DNA of 28,335 nucleotides from Suillus spraguei (taxonomy: Eukaryota > Basidiomycota > Agaricomycetes > Boletales > Suillaceae): positions 1-28,335 of the forward strand of contig JABCPU010000732.1 of assembly GCA_016800925.1 (NCBI GenBank). Reading direction: 5' to 3'. Made by a program: the position numbers and the translations under genes. Positions 9,807-19,965 of this stretch are shown in pieces; position 1 is the stretch's first letter, and each line of letters begins with the position of its first letter. The notes below the pieces were generated by a model. It did not search any database. It saw only the letters and a program-made list of their open reading frames with translations, and had not been told where the DNA came from.

Positions 9807-10184
9807 AAATGTGTGGATCAAATTCCTTTTATTGTCTCACATTTTTCTGAGTCCCGAGTGCAGAATCACAAGTGCCAAACCCCAAAATTGTGGACTACCA
9901 GATGTCAGAGTTTGGGGTTCAGCACTAAAAATGTGTGGGTCAAAGTCTTTTTATTGCCTCACATTGATTCACACATTTTGAGTGCCGAACCCTGAACCCT
10001 GGCACCTGGCACTCAGGACTCGACACAAAATGTAAAGAATTTGAAACCTATCTGTTGAGTCACCTTGTGCTGGGTGCCAGGTAACAATGTGAAACATATC
10101 AATCCATACATCTTAAGTGCTGAACCCCGAACCCCGGCACCCGGGACTCGGGACTCATCACCATGTGAAAAATATCGATCTACA
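9807..10184. repeat. Degenerate GTGTGGATCAA / GGGTTCGGCACT satellite modules
   Basis: Alternating AT-rich words (AATGTGTGGGTCAAAG, TTTTATTGCCTCACATT) and GC-rich words (TGCCGAACCCTGAACCC) match the unit type seen in bulk at 19970-21150. No gene is visible. Confidence 0.75.
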
Positions 10185-10646
10185 GGGGTGGCGTCACCAG
10201 CAACAGTGAAAAGACACAGATGGTCTGCTGGGAAGTTCTACAATGTCCAGAGAAGGACAAGGTGAAGGTACAAGAAACGCATTTCAAGTATGATCAAGGG
10301 TTCGGCCTCAAAGACAAGTCTAAGAGGTTCTGCGAGAATAGAGACTAAGGCTAAGGAGTGCTTAGACTTAGAGACGATTCAAGACGACTTAGGTTGGAGA
10401 CCTAAGCGAAGGATGTTCCAGGTAAAACCCAGTAAGATTAAAGTAAAGTATACAAGTGTAATACATCGTGCTTAAATAGGCCAGTATGTGCGCACGGACC
10501 AAGAGAGACATGAGAATGTAAGTGCGTATCCAAGGAAGGAAGACAACTATAGTACAAATGCATTGAGCATATGAGTCAGAGTCATGTTACGTAATATACA
10601 AAGTAAAGGAGGCAGAAAATGAAAAGGGGCACGTACAATTGTAACA
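10185..10646 (-). mobile_element. Truncated solo LTR (left arm)
   Basis: This 462-bp segment aligns throughout with the 474-bp LTR at 25512-25985, including GACAGTGAAAAGACACAGA-like words at one end and the terminal GTAACA at 10641-10646. It lacks the outer 12 bases at the GGGGTGGC end, where satellite sequence (AATATCGATCTACA) abuts directly. No internal retrotransposon sequence accompanies it, so it is a solo LTR, later truncated. Confidence 0.85.
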
Positions 10647-11033
10647 CAAGGTGAAAGATTTAAAGTCCATGTGTCGAGTCATCAGGTGCCAAGTGCCGGG
10701 TGCAGGTGCAGAGTACCAAAACTAGAAACTCGAGATTCAAGACAAAACAGACATCTACCAAAAATGTGTGGATCAAAGTTTTGTTGTTGCCTGACATGTG
10801 TCTGAGTCCTGAGGACCGAACCCCGACATTGTGGACTACCAGATTTCGGGATTCAGGGTTCGGCACTCGAGATTCAAGATTTGAGACGAAAAAAGATATC
10901 TACCAAAAATGCGTGGATCAAAGTCATTGTATTGCCTAACATTTTTTTTGGTCTCAAGTGCAGAAACCTGAATACCAAACCCCGAACCCCTAAATAGTAG
11001 ACTACCGGAGTTCGGAGTTCGGGGTTTGGCACT
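10647..11033. repeat. Inner-arm satellite module (left)
   Basis: Three successive blocks each carry ACCAAAAATGTGTGGATC-like words and GC-rich TGCCGAACCC-like words. The order is the same as at 19432-19827. The short frames here are compositional. Confidence 0.8.
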
Positions 11034-11172
11034 TAGAATGTGTGGATCAATAGCTGTCTATTGCCTCATATTGTTCTGAATCCCGAGTCGCGAGTGCTGG
11101 GTACTGGGGTTCAGGGTTCAGCACTGACAATATGTTGATCAATATCTTTCACATTATGAGTACCAAGTCCTG
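11034..11172. other. Spacer (139 bp) of the large palindrome
   Basis: Non-inverted centre of the palindrome. It matches 19828-19965 in direct orientation (TAGAATGTGTGGATCAATAG, GAGTCGCGAGTGCTGGGT, CACATTATGAGTACCAAGTC). It is therefore the natural continuation of the left arm and was not duplicated. Confidence 0.9.
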
Positions 11173-11558
11173 AGTGCCAAACCCCGAACTCCGAACTCCG
11201 GTAGTCTACTATTTAGGGGTTCGGGGTTTGGTATTCAGGTTTCTGCACTTGAGACCAAAAAAAATGTTAGGCAATACAATGACTTTGATCCACGCATTTT
11301 TGGTAGATATCTTTTTCGTCTCAAATCTTGAATCTCGAGTGCCGAACCCTGAATCCCGAAATCTGGTAGTCCACAATGTCGGGGTTCGGTCCTCAGGACT
11401 CAGACACATGTCAGGCAACAACAAAACTTTGATCCACACATTTTTGGTAGATGTCTGTTTTGTCTTGAATCTCGAGTTTCTAGTTTTGGTACTCTGCACC
11501 TGCACCCGGCACTTGGCACCTGATGACTCGACACATGGACTTTAAATCTTTCACCTTG
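11173..11558. repeat. Inner-arm satellite module (right)
   Basis: Mirror of 10647-11033. One A of a six-A run in the left arm (about 10891) is missing here. Confidence 0.8.
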
Positions 11559-12020
11559 TGTTACAATTGTACGTGCCCCTTTTCATTTTCTGCCTCCTTT
11601 ACTTTGTATATTACGTAACATGACTCTGACTCATATGCTCAATGCATTTGTACTATAGTTGTCTTCCTTCCTTGGATACGCACTTACATTCTCATGTCTC
11701 TCTTGGTCCGTGCGCACATACTGGCCTATTTAAGCACGATGTATTACACTTGTATACTTTACTTTAATCTTACTGGGTTTTACCTGGAACATCCTTCGCT
11801 TAGGTCTCCAACCTAAGTCGTCTTGAATCGTCTCTAAGTCTAAGCACTCCTTAGCCTTAGTCTCTATTCTCGCAGAACCTCTTAGACTTGTCTTTGAGGC
11901 CGAACCCTTGATCATACTTGAAATGCGTTTCTTGTACCTTCACCTTGTCCTTCTCTGGACATTGTAGAACTTCCCAGCAGACCATCTGTGTCTTTTCACT
12001 GTTGCTGGTGACGCCACCCC
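11559..12020 (+). mobile_element. Truncated solo LTR (right arm)
   Basis: Mirror of 10185-10646. Read 5' to 3' it starts TGTTACAATTG and has a TATTTAAG promoter-like box near 11728. It is cut after CGCCACCCC, where the intact LTR at 25512 continues to its terminal GTAACA. The truncation point is identical in the two arms, so it predates the palindrome. Confidence 0.85.
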
Positions 12021-12398
12021 TGTAGATCGATATTTTTCACATGGTGATGAGTCCCGAGTCCCGGGTGCCGGGGTTCGGGGTTCAGCACTTAAGATGTATG
12101 GATTGATATGTTTCACATTGTTACCTGGCACCCAGCACAAGGTGACTCAACAGATAGGTTTCAAATTCTTTACATTTTGTGTCGAGTCCTGAGTGCCAGG
12201 TGCCAGGGTTCAGGGTTCGGCACTCAAAATGTGTGAATCAATGTGAGGCAATAAAAAGACTTTGACCCACACATTTTTAGTGCTGAACCCCAAACTCTGA
12301 CATCTGGTAGTCCACAATTTTGGGGTTTGGCACTTGTGATTCTGCACTCGGGACTCAGAAAAATGTGAGACAATAAAAGGAATTTGATCCACACATTT
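12021..12398. repeat. Satellite modules, mirror of 9807-10184
   Basis: Same GC-rich and GTGTGGATCAA-type words as in the left arm, in reverse complement. No gene is visible. Confidence 0.75.
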
Positions 12399-13465
12399 AT
12401 AACTTGAAACTCACAAAATGTATATCATGTAAATTTTCTATTTCCTTACACAGTTCACCAAGTGTCAAGTACCAAGACCTGAGACCCGAATCCTGAATTC
12501 CTGGCAATGTACCAAGTGCTGAGTGCTGAGTGCCAAAACCCAAAACTTGAAACTTGAAACACAACACTTGAAACTCGCAAAAATCTGTATCATGTAAAAT
12601 TTCTATTTCCTTACACAATTCACCGAGTGTTGAGTACCAAGACCCAAGACCTGAATCCTGAATGTAGGGTTGGCAGGCCAGCTGCGGAGGTCCGGAGATA
12701 TGGAGATCAGGGCCAGAGATCATAGTGGAGATGGGGTGTGGAATACGGTATGTGACAGAAACTCGCAAAAATGTATATCATGTAAAATTTCTATTTCCTT
12801 ACACAGTTCACCAATTGTCAAGTAACAAGACCTGAGACCCAAATCCTGAATTCCTGGCAATGTATGAAGTGCTGAGTGCTGAGTGCTGAAGCCTGAGACC
12901 CAAAACTTGAAATTTCAAAACTCGCAAACATCTGTATCATGTACAATTTCTATTTCCTTACACAGTTCACCGAGTGTTTAGTACCAAGACCTGAGACCCA
13001 AATCCCAAATTTAGGGTTGGCAGGCTAGCTGCGGAGGGCCGGAGGTCCGGAAATATGGAGATCAGGGCCAGAGATCATAGTGGAGATGGGGTGTGAAATA
13101 CGGTATGTGACAGAAACTCACAAAAATGTATATCATGTAAAATTTCTATTTCCTTACACAGTTCATCGAGTGTTGAGTAGCAAGACCCGAGACCCAAATT
13201 CCTGGCAATGTAGCAAGTGCCGAGTGCCAAAGCCCAAAACCCAAAACTTGAAACTTGAAACTCAAAACTTGCAAAATCTGTATCATGTAAAATTTCTATT
13301 TCCTTACACAGTTCACTGAGTGTTGAGTACCAAGCCCCGAGACCCGAATTCCTGGCAATGTAGCAAGTGCTGAGTGCCAAAGCCAGAAACTTGAAACTCA
13401 AAACTCGCAAACATCTGTATCATGTAAAATTTCTATTTCCTTACACAGTTCACAAGTGATTCCAT
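12399..13465. repeat. 165-bp satellite array, mirror of 8740-9806
   Basis: Units with CTATTTCCTTACACAGTTCA recur about every 140-190 bp. The 123-codon and 111-codon frames here translate the repeat. Confidence 0.88.
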
Positions 13466-14085
13466 TCCTCCAGATCTCCCTGCAGTCCTCTCCGGACATA
13501 TTCCCATGCCACATGCATTACACCATTTGAGGTATGTCCTTGTCTCCAGCTCTCAGTTACCTCTGTTTCTGTCTTGATAATCTCTTTTGTACATATCTCA
13601 TCTCTCAGTTCATTTTGTTATGTTCTGTTGTACTTAGTAGTATGTTTCCGCATGGTTCATACATAGCCTTGAATTATGCTTACTGATCCTTACCTATGAT
13701 ACCTACAGTATATAAACTCGCACTGAAGTACTCTGGACTTCAGTTTGGTCATTACTGTCTGATTACTTACTTTCTTCTTTCTACTTATTCTCTGCTTTAT
13801 ATCTTGCTACCTTCTCATGTCAATATAACTCCATTCCATTCTCGCACTTGGGCTCCGGCCCTTGTAAGCCTCTGGTTCAGGCCTATGGGAGTATTCCCTA
13901 GGCGGGACCTTTGACCCTTTGTTATATTATACTTTCCGAACTTTGTCCGAACTCCAGTCTTTATCTCTGTTCACCTCCAGCTCTACCTTTGGTAGTCTTC
14001 CTCTGTTTGTTTCTACTCCGGACTTCGTCCATAGTAGTCTGTACCATCCTTACATAATCTCCGGACCTACTCCTCCATAGTAGGG
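13466..14085. other. Single-copy stretch, mirror of 8119-8739
   Basis: No gene recognised. It holds the plus-strand TATA-like box and pyrimidine tract. Confidence 0.4.
13709..13716 (+). promoter_or_regulatory. TATA-like box, mirror of 8488-8495
   Basis: TATATAAA is followed by ACTTTCTTCTTTCTAC about 50-60 bp downstream. No coding region follows, so it may be an orphan promoter. Confidence 0.3.
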
Positions 14086-14614
14086 CAATACTTCCCCCCA
14101 AATCCACGGAGCTCCACTCCTCTGTTTCTCCACTCCTCCACTCCTTCATTTCTCTGTTCCTCCACTCCTCATCCTCCAGACCTCCTATCTCCGGACCTCT
14201 TGTCCTGTCCTATCCTATCCTTGACCTCCTGTGGATCATATTTTCCCCTGGAGCCTTGCTCCAATCCTGCCCTGGACTTCATCCAGCGGTCTTCCCTTCA
14301 CCCATTCTACTTGGGACTTGTCCCAGTAGTCTTACCTCTATCTCCGCCTACCTCCAGTGTAGTTTTCTACACTTCTCCAGAAGTTTATTGGTGCTCTATG
14401 GAGCAATCCAGCCAAGAGTTCCTCCAAGGTTCTCCCTCAGACTTCACAAGAACTCCTCTTTGGACTTCATATGAAATTAGGGGCATGTACTCAGGCAAGG
14501 GGCACAGCGCACAAGCTGAGGCCAAGCCCCCATGAATTAGTATGACCCTCCAGTACGACCCCATGCAAAGCTGGAACTTCTGAATAGCCTCTGGTTTTGC
14601 ATGGCCATAACAGT
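14085..14614. repeat. Module I, mirror of 7589-8118
   Basis: Same words as the left arm in reverse complement. One G present in the left arm near 7799 is missing, which changes the reading frame but affects no real gene. Confidence 0.8.
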
Positions 14615-14633
14615 TTTGAGTTTCAGCACTCAG

Positions 14634-15810
14634 CACTCAGTGATTCAATAATTTGCTTCTGGCAGAGGTAACATTTGTTGAAAAAAATTGTATATACATC
14701 AATTACTATGCAATTATGCCAACCTCCTCACAAGACCCTTTAACCTTCACCTCAACATCCAAGAACAAACACATAGAAAGTCGCATTTCTCACACTTTTG
14801 ATGTTTTCAGTATCTTACTCTTGCATAAATAATACAGCCTCTTCATATATCATTATAATACAATATATACTTGCTTTGTATGACAAGGATCAGCTTAAAA
14901 TAGGCCGGAGTTTTGAGCTAGTGTGAATGCTTACTATTTCTACTGATAAGGAGCCCATACTTTCAAAACATCAAAGTTTATTAATCAGACACCTGGAGTA
15001 GATTTAAAATACATTCACTATGATATATCTAAATTTATAAAACCATCCAACAAGAATTGAGTGCTGAGGAAGTGAAATAGATAAGAAATTGACTGTGGGA
15101 AAGTTCAAAGTCCCAAAATATCGAAAATGGTCAGTTGGGCAGTTGTAGGACTTTGACACTGGGTCAACTGAGATATACACCACATCCCTTCCACCACCCT
15201 CCAACCTCAGGGCAATACACAGTATAGGTTCTTTAGTAGTCTAACATGTATCTTACATATTTTGAATGAAATATTTAAACTGTACCATATATAAATGTGA
15301 CTTTGTGTAAAAAGATGTCAATTGTCACTTTTCATGCATATGTCATTTTACTTATCATTCAGTCAGTCCTTCATGGATCTTTCTAAAACTTCAAATACAT
15401 CATTAGGGACATATATGAGAGGTAAATCATGCATCACATCACTTATCACAAGCTTGATTATTATGTAGGCTTCTTATCAGTAGAAATATCCCCTGTACAT
15501 GACATATCAGATTTGTGGCCTATATACAACTGATCCTTTGCATATGACACATGTGGGAGTGTACTACTGTTGATGTCTGAGCAGGGCTGGCCATTTATGC
15601 AATGATAAGACATTCAAAAACTTTAAAAATGATTGAGGAGCAACAGGAGGGCATCCATGATAAGATGGTTGAGATTGAACTGGATGTTGAGGTGAAGGTT
15701 AAGGGTCTTGTGAGGAGGTGGACATAATTGCATAGTGATAGATGTATATACAATTTTTTTCAATGAATGTTACCTCTGCCAGAAGCAAATGATTGAATCA
15801 CTGAGTGCCA
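14634..15810. repeat. Inverted core, mirror of 6391-7570
   Basis: Carries the same two outward-facing 3' gene fragments and the same 66-codon loop frame (15004-15204, complement). Confidence 0.8.
15602..15735 (+). pseudogene. Frameshifted mirror of the 44-codon 3' fragment
   Basis: The right-arm copy lacks one G in GGTTGAAGGGTC (about 15700), so the frame shifts after DVEVKV and the normal stop at 15733-15735 is out of frame. This is one of the few arm differences that falls in a coding-like region. Confidence 0.5.
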
Positions 15811-17580
15811 AAACTCAAAACCCAAAACTTGAAACTCACAAAGTGTGAAGTATACCAGACCCGAGACCCAAAACCCTGGCATACAGTTCCAAGTTTCAAG
15901 TTTAAGTTTCAAATTTTGGGGTTCAGGGTTTAGGGTTCAGGTTCTGGCATGAGGCACTTGTTACATTGCCAGGAATTTGGATTTGGGTTCGGGTTTTGGT
16001 ACTTGACACTCGGTGAACTGTATAAGGAAATAGAAATTTTACATGATACAGATTTGTGCGAGTTTCAAGTTTCAAGTTTTGGGGTTTGAGGTCCAGCACT
16101 CAGGACTTGTTACATTGCCAGGAATTCAGGATTTGGGTCTCAGGTCTTGGTACTTGACACTCGGTGAACTGTATAAGGAAATAGAAATTTTACATGTTAC
16201 ACATCTTTGCAAGTTTCAAGTTTCAAGTTGTAAGTTTCGGAGTTCGGGGTCGTGTTCCAGCACTCAGCACTTGTTACATTGCCAGGAATTTGGGATTCAG
16301 GTCCAGGTCATGGTACTTGATACTCGGTGAACTGTGTAAGGAAATAGACATTTTACATGATACAGATTTTTGCAAGTTTCAATTTTGAAGTTTGAAGTTT
16401 GAAGTTTTGGGGGTCAGGTTCTGGCACTCGGCACTTGTTACACTGCCAGGAATTCGGGATTCGGGTCCCGGGTCTTAGTACTTGACACTCGGTGAACTGT
16501 GCAAGGACATAGAAAATTCAAATGATACAGATTTTTGCAAGTTTCAATTTTGAAGTTTGAAGTTTGAAGTTTCAGGGCTTGGGTGCCGGCACTCGGCACT
16601 TGTTACATTGCTAGAAATTTGGGGGTTTTGGGTCCCAGGTCTTAGTACTTGACACTTGGTGAACTGTGCAAGGAAATAGAAAATTTCCATGATACAGATT
16701 TTTGGAAGGTTCAAGTTTGAAGTTTGAAGTTTCGGAGTTCGGGGGTCAGGTTCTGGCACTTGGCACTTGTTACATTGCCAGGAATTTGTGATTCGGGTCC
16801 CGGGTCTTGGTACTTGACACTCAGTGAACTGTGCAAGCATATCGAAATTTTACATGATACACATTTTTGCGAGTTTCAAGTTTCAAGTTTCGAGGTTTGG
16901 AGTTCGGGTTCTGGCACTCGGCACTTGTTACATTGCCAGGAATTCGGGGTCCGGGTCCCGAATCTTGGTACTTGACACTCAGTGAACTGTGCAAGGAAAT
17001 AGAAAATTTCAATGATACAGATCTTTGCAAGTTTCAATTTTGAAGTTTGAAGTTTGAAGTTTCAGGGTTCGGGTGCCAGCACTCGGCACTCAGCACTTGT
17101 TACATTTCCAGGAATTCAGGATTCGGGTCCCAGGTTGTGGTGCTTGACACTCGGTGAACTGTGTAAGGAAATAGACATTTTACAGGATACACATTTTTGT
17201 GAGTTGCAAGTTGCAAGTTTTAAGTTTCAAGGTTCAGGGTTTGGGTTCCGGCACTTGGCACTTGTTACATTGCCAAGGATTCAGGATTCGGGTCCTGGGT
17301 CTTGGTACTTGACACTTGGTGAACTGTGTAAGGAAATAGGCATTTTACATGATATACATTTTTGCAAGTTTCAAGTTTTGAGTTTTGAGTTTTGAGTTTC
17401 AGCTTTTTATTGCCTCACATTTTTCTGAGTCCCAAGTGCCAAATCCTGAGTGCCGAACCCCAGTAGTCCACAATTTTGGGGTTCAACACTTGGGATTCAG
17501 CACTCAGGACTCAGACAAATGTCAGGCAATCAAAAGATTTGATTCACACATTTTTGGTAGATATCTTTTTTGTCTTGAAT
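15811..17580. repeat. 165-bp satellite array, mirror of 4613-6390
   Basis: About nine units with GTGAACTGTGYAAGGAAATAG and TTGTTACATTGCCAGGAATT. At least two one-base deletions relative to the left arm lie in G runs. No gene is visible. Confidence 0.9.
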
Positions 17581-18219
17581 CTGTTATGGCCATGCAAAAC
17601 TGGAGGCTACTCAGACGTTCCAGCTTTGCATGGGGTCGTACTGGAGTGTCATAACTAAATCATGGGGGCTTGGCCTCCGCTCATGCACTGTGCCCCTTAT
17701 ACAAGTATGTGCCCCTAATTTTGCATGAAGTCCGAGGGGGAGTTCCAGTGAAGTCCAGAGGGGAACTCCGGAGGAACTCTAGGGCTAGACTGCTCAATAG
17801 AGCGCCGACGGACTACTGGAGGATCATGGGAACCATGCAGAAACTATTTCCAGAGGACAGGAAATACAGGTAAGACTACTGGGTTGAGTCCCAAGTAGAA
17901 TGGAGTGGAGGATGGACTGCCAGACAAAGTCCAGGGCAAGATAGGAGGAAAGCTCCAGGGGGAAAGATGATCCACAGGATGTCAAGGGTGGGGTAGGACA
18001 GGACCAGAGGTCCAGAGATAGGAGGTCTGGAGATAGGAGGTATGGAGGGGGAGGAGTGGAGGAGTGGAGGAGTGGAGGAGTGGAGGAGTGGAGGAGTGGA
18101 GGAGTGGAGGAGTGGAGGAGTGGAGGAGTGGAGGAGTGGAGGAGTGGAGGAGTGGAGGAGTGGAGGAGTGGAGGACCAGAGAAGTGAAGCTCTGTGGATC
18201 CAAGGGGAAGTATTTAGGA
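17581..18219. repeat. Module O, mirror of 3958-4612
   Basis: Begins CTGTTATGGCCATGC. It contains the 8-bp array at 18050-18175, about 15.75 units against 17.75 in the left arm. Confidence 0.85.
18050..18175. repeat. 8-bp minisatellite, about 15.75 units (GGAGTGGA)
   Basis: Pure tandem array, two units shorter than its mirror at 4002-4143. The open frames across it are artefacts of the repeat. Confidence 0.95.
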
Positions 18220-18404
18220 CATTGATGAGGATCGGAAGTCTCAGATATCAGAGAAGGGAAAGTCCGGACATAGTGGTGGGTGAGCTGTGCTCAGGGTGGG
18301 CTAGGATATGCATAGGGTTAGCAAGCTAGCTGCAGAGGTCTGAAGGTCCAGTCGGATGATATGCAACTCCCTCAGCTCTGTCATGTCTACAATTATCATA
18401 CACA

Positions 18405-19170
18405 TGGGTCCACCCATCTATATTTTATACCACCCTCAGCCCACCCATCTAATATAATATACTGTACAACACCCTCGGCCCACCCGTCTCACCAAATATT
18501 TATATAACACTCTCGGCCCACCCGTCTAATATGTGTCTGGGCCCACCTGTGTATGTGATAACAAGTACCCTTCACATACCTGTCTATCTGATACACATCT
18601 ACCTTGGTACACCCATCTACATAATATCCAACTACCTCGGCCGAGCCCCTTCAGTGACAAACTCCGTACTATACGGGTCACCTGACCCACATAATATCCC
18701 GTCAAAGATGGGCCAGCGGATGATGGGCCGAGGTTATGTATATCCTCGATGTTGACGGATGGGCCGGGGGGAATATTATTTCCGATGGAGATGGGTGGGC
18801 CGAGGGAAACATGATTTCTGATGTTGACGGATGGGCCAGGGGGATATAATCCCCGACAGAGATGGGTGGGCTCATCTGGGTAGTATGTAGAGTAGGATAT
18901 TATAGACATCTGGGCTGAAGAGAGATGCAAGGCAAATATTATTGCATAGACGGGTGGGCCGAGGTAAGAGAATATTACATATACGGGTGGGCCGAGATGA
19001 GAGAATATTACATATATGGGTGGGCCGAGGTGAGAGAATATTACATATACAGGTGGGCCGAGGGTGTAGTAAAATATTTATTGCATAGACGGGTGGGCCG
19101 ATGTGGGGGAATTTTACATAGATGGGTGGGCCGAGGTAAAATATATTACATATACGGGTGGGCCTAGATA
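18405..19170. repeat. GGGTGGGCCGAGG minisatellite that changes orientation
   Basis: From 18405 to about 18640 units read CTCGGCCCACCCGTCTAATA on the plus strand. From about 18700 to 19170 they read GGGTGGGCCGAGG on the plus strand. In 18950-19060 the period is 33 bp with AGAGAATATTACATATA between cores; elsewhere spacing varies. Because 33 is a multiple of three, an 80-codon frame with a repeated YYIYGWAE motif stays open; I do not regard it as a gene. The right palindrome arm ends inside this array. Confidence 0.85.
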
Positions 19171-19424
19171 TGTATCATAAAGACATACAGCTGATGTAGC
19201 CACCAGAGAATCAAACACATAGGATACATGCACCCTATGAGTGCATATACCTACCATCAACCACCAAAATCTAAACCCTGAAGCACAAAAACCTGAATTC
19301 ATCATGTCTGACATTCATCGATAATTGAGGTGCCGGGTGCCAGGTGCCAAGTCCCGAATCCAGGAACTCGAAACTGGAGATGCAAACTAGAGATTTCCTG
19401 AATTCCAGATACCCGGACACCCGA
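19171..19424. other. Short non-repetitive stretch, no gene recognised
   Basis: Holds ordinary-looking sequence to about 19320, then degenerate satellite words (GGTGCCGGGTGCCAGGTGCC). No coding or RNA gene is visible. Confidence 0.4.
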
Positions 19425-19965
19425 AACACAACACACAAGGTGAAAGATTTAAAGTCCATGTGTGGAGTCATCTAGTGCTGAGTGCCGGGTGCGGGTGCAG
19501 AGTACTGAAACTAGAAACTAGAAACTTGAGATTCAAGACAAAACAGACATCTACCAAAAATGTGTGGATCAAAGTTTTGTTGTTGCCTGACATGTGTCTG
19601 AGTCCCGAGGACCGAACCCCGAAATTGTAGACTACCGGATTTCGGGATTTGGGGTTCGGCACTCAAGATTCGAGATTTGAGATGAAAAAGATATCTACCA
19701 AAAATGTGTGGATCAAAGTCATTATATTGCCTAACATTGTTTTCGGTCTCAAGTGCAAAAGCCCGAGTACCGAACCGCGAACCCCTAAATAGTAGACTAC
19801 CAGATTTCGGAGTTCGGAGTTCGGCACTTAGAATGTGTGGATCAATAGGTGTCTATTGCCTCACATTGTTCTGAGTCCCGAGTCGCGAGTGCTGGGTGCC
19901 GGGGTTCAGGGTTCAGCACTGACAATATGTTGCTCAAGATCTTTCACATTATGAGTACCAAGTCC
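19425..19965. repeat. Diverged third copy of the palindrome centre
   Basis: Direct-orientation relative of 10647-11172, starting at CACAAGGTGAAAGATTTAAA, with visibly more substitutions than separate the two arms. There is no LTR at the point equivalent to 10646, so this is an empty-site relative. It runs through the spacer-equivalent (19828-19965) straight into 78-bp satellites. Confidence 0.85.

Larger units (their letters stand above)
3745..11033. repeat. Left arm of 14.7-kb near-perfect inverted repeat
   Basis: Position x in this arm pairs with position 22177 to 22206 minus x in the right arm; the sum drifts by 29 as indels accumulate. The outer edge is the word TGGTATAAAA at 3745, matched by TTTTATACCA ending at 18432. 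The inner edge is TTTGGCACT ending at 11033. Dozens of stretches compared by eye match base for base apart from single-base indels and rare substitutions. Confidence 0.97.
11173..18432. repeat. Right arm of 14.7-kb near-perfect inverted repeat
   Basis: Reverse complement of 3745-11033, beginning at AGTGCCAAACC and ending at TTTTATACCA. Seen differences are mostly single-base deletions relative to the left arm, for example at about 10891, 8935, 7799, 6975, 6213 and 5946 in left-arm coordinates, plus two fewer 8-bp units. At the outer end the sequence runs into more GGGTGGGCC satellite, not retrotransposon. Confidence 0.97.

Noticed and set aside
12397..13410. Frames of 123 and 111 codons
   Set aside because: Satellite translation again; each has a mirror in the other arm and a repeated HDTDFCEFQ-type peptide from the repeat unit.
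18925..19167. 80-codon frame with a regular 11-residue repeat, possibly a repeat protein
   Set aside because: The 33-bp DNA period explains the open frame, and neighbouring units of other length break it; no flanking gene structure is visible.
18405..19170. Telomere or subtelomere repeat
   Set aside because: The unit is not a TTAGGG-type telomere repeat and is embedded with sequence continuing on both sides; a subtelomeric location is possible but unsupported here.
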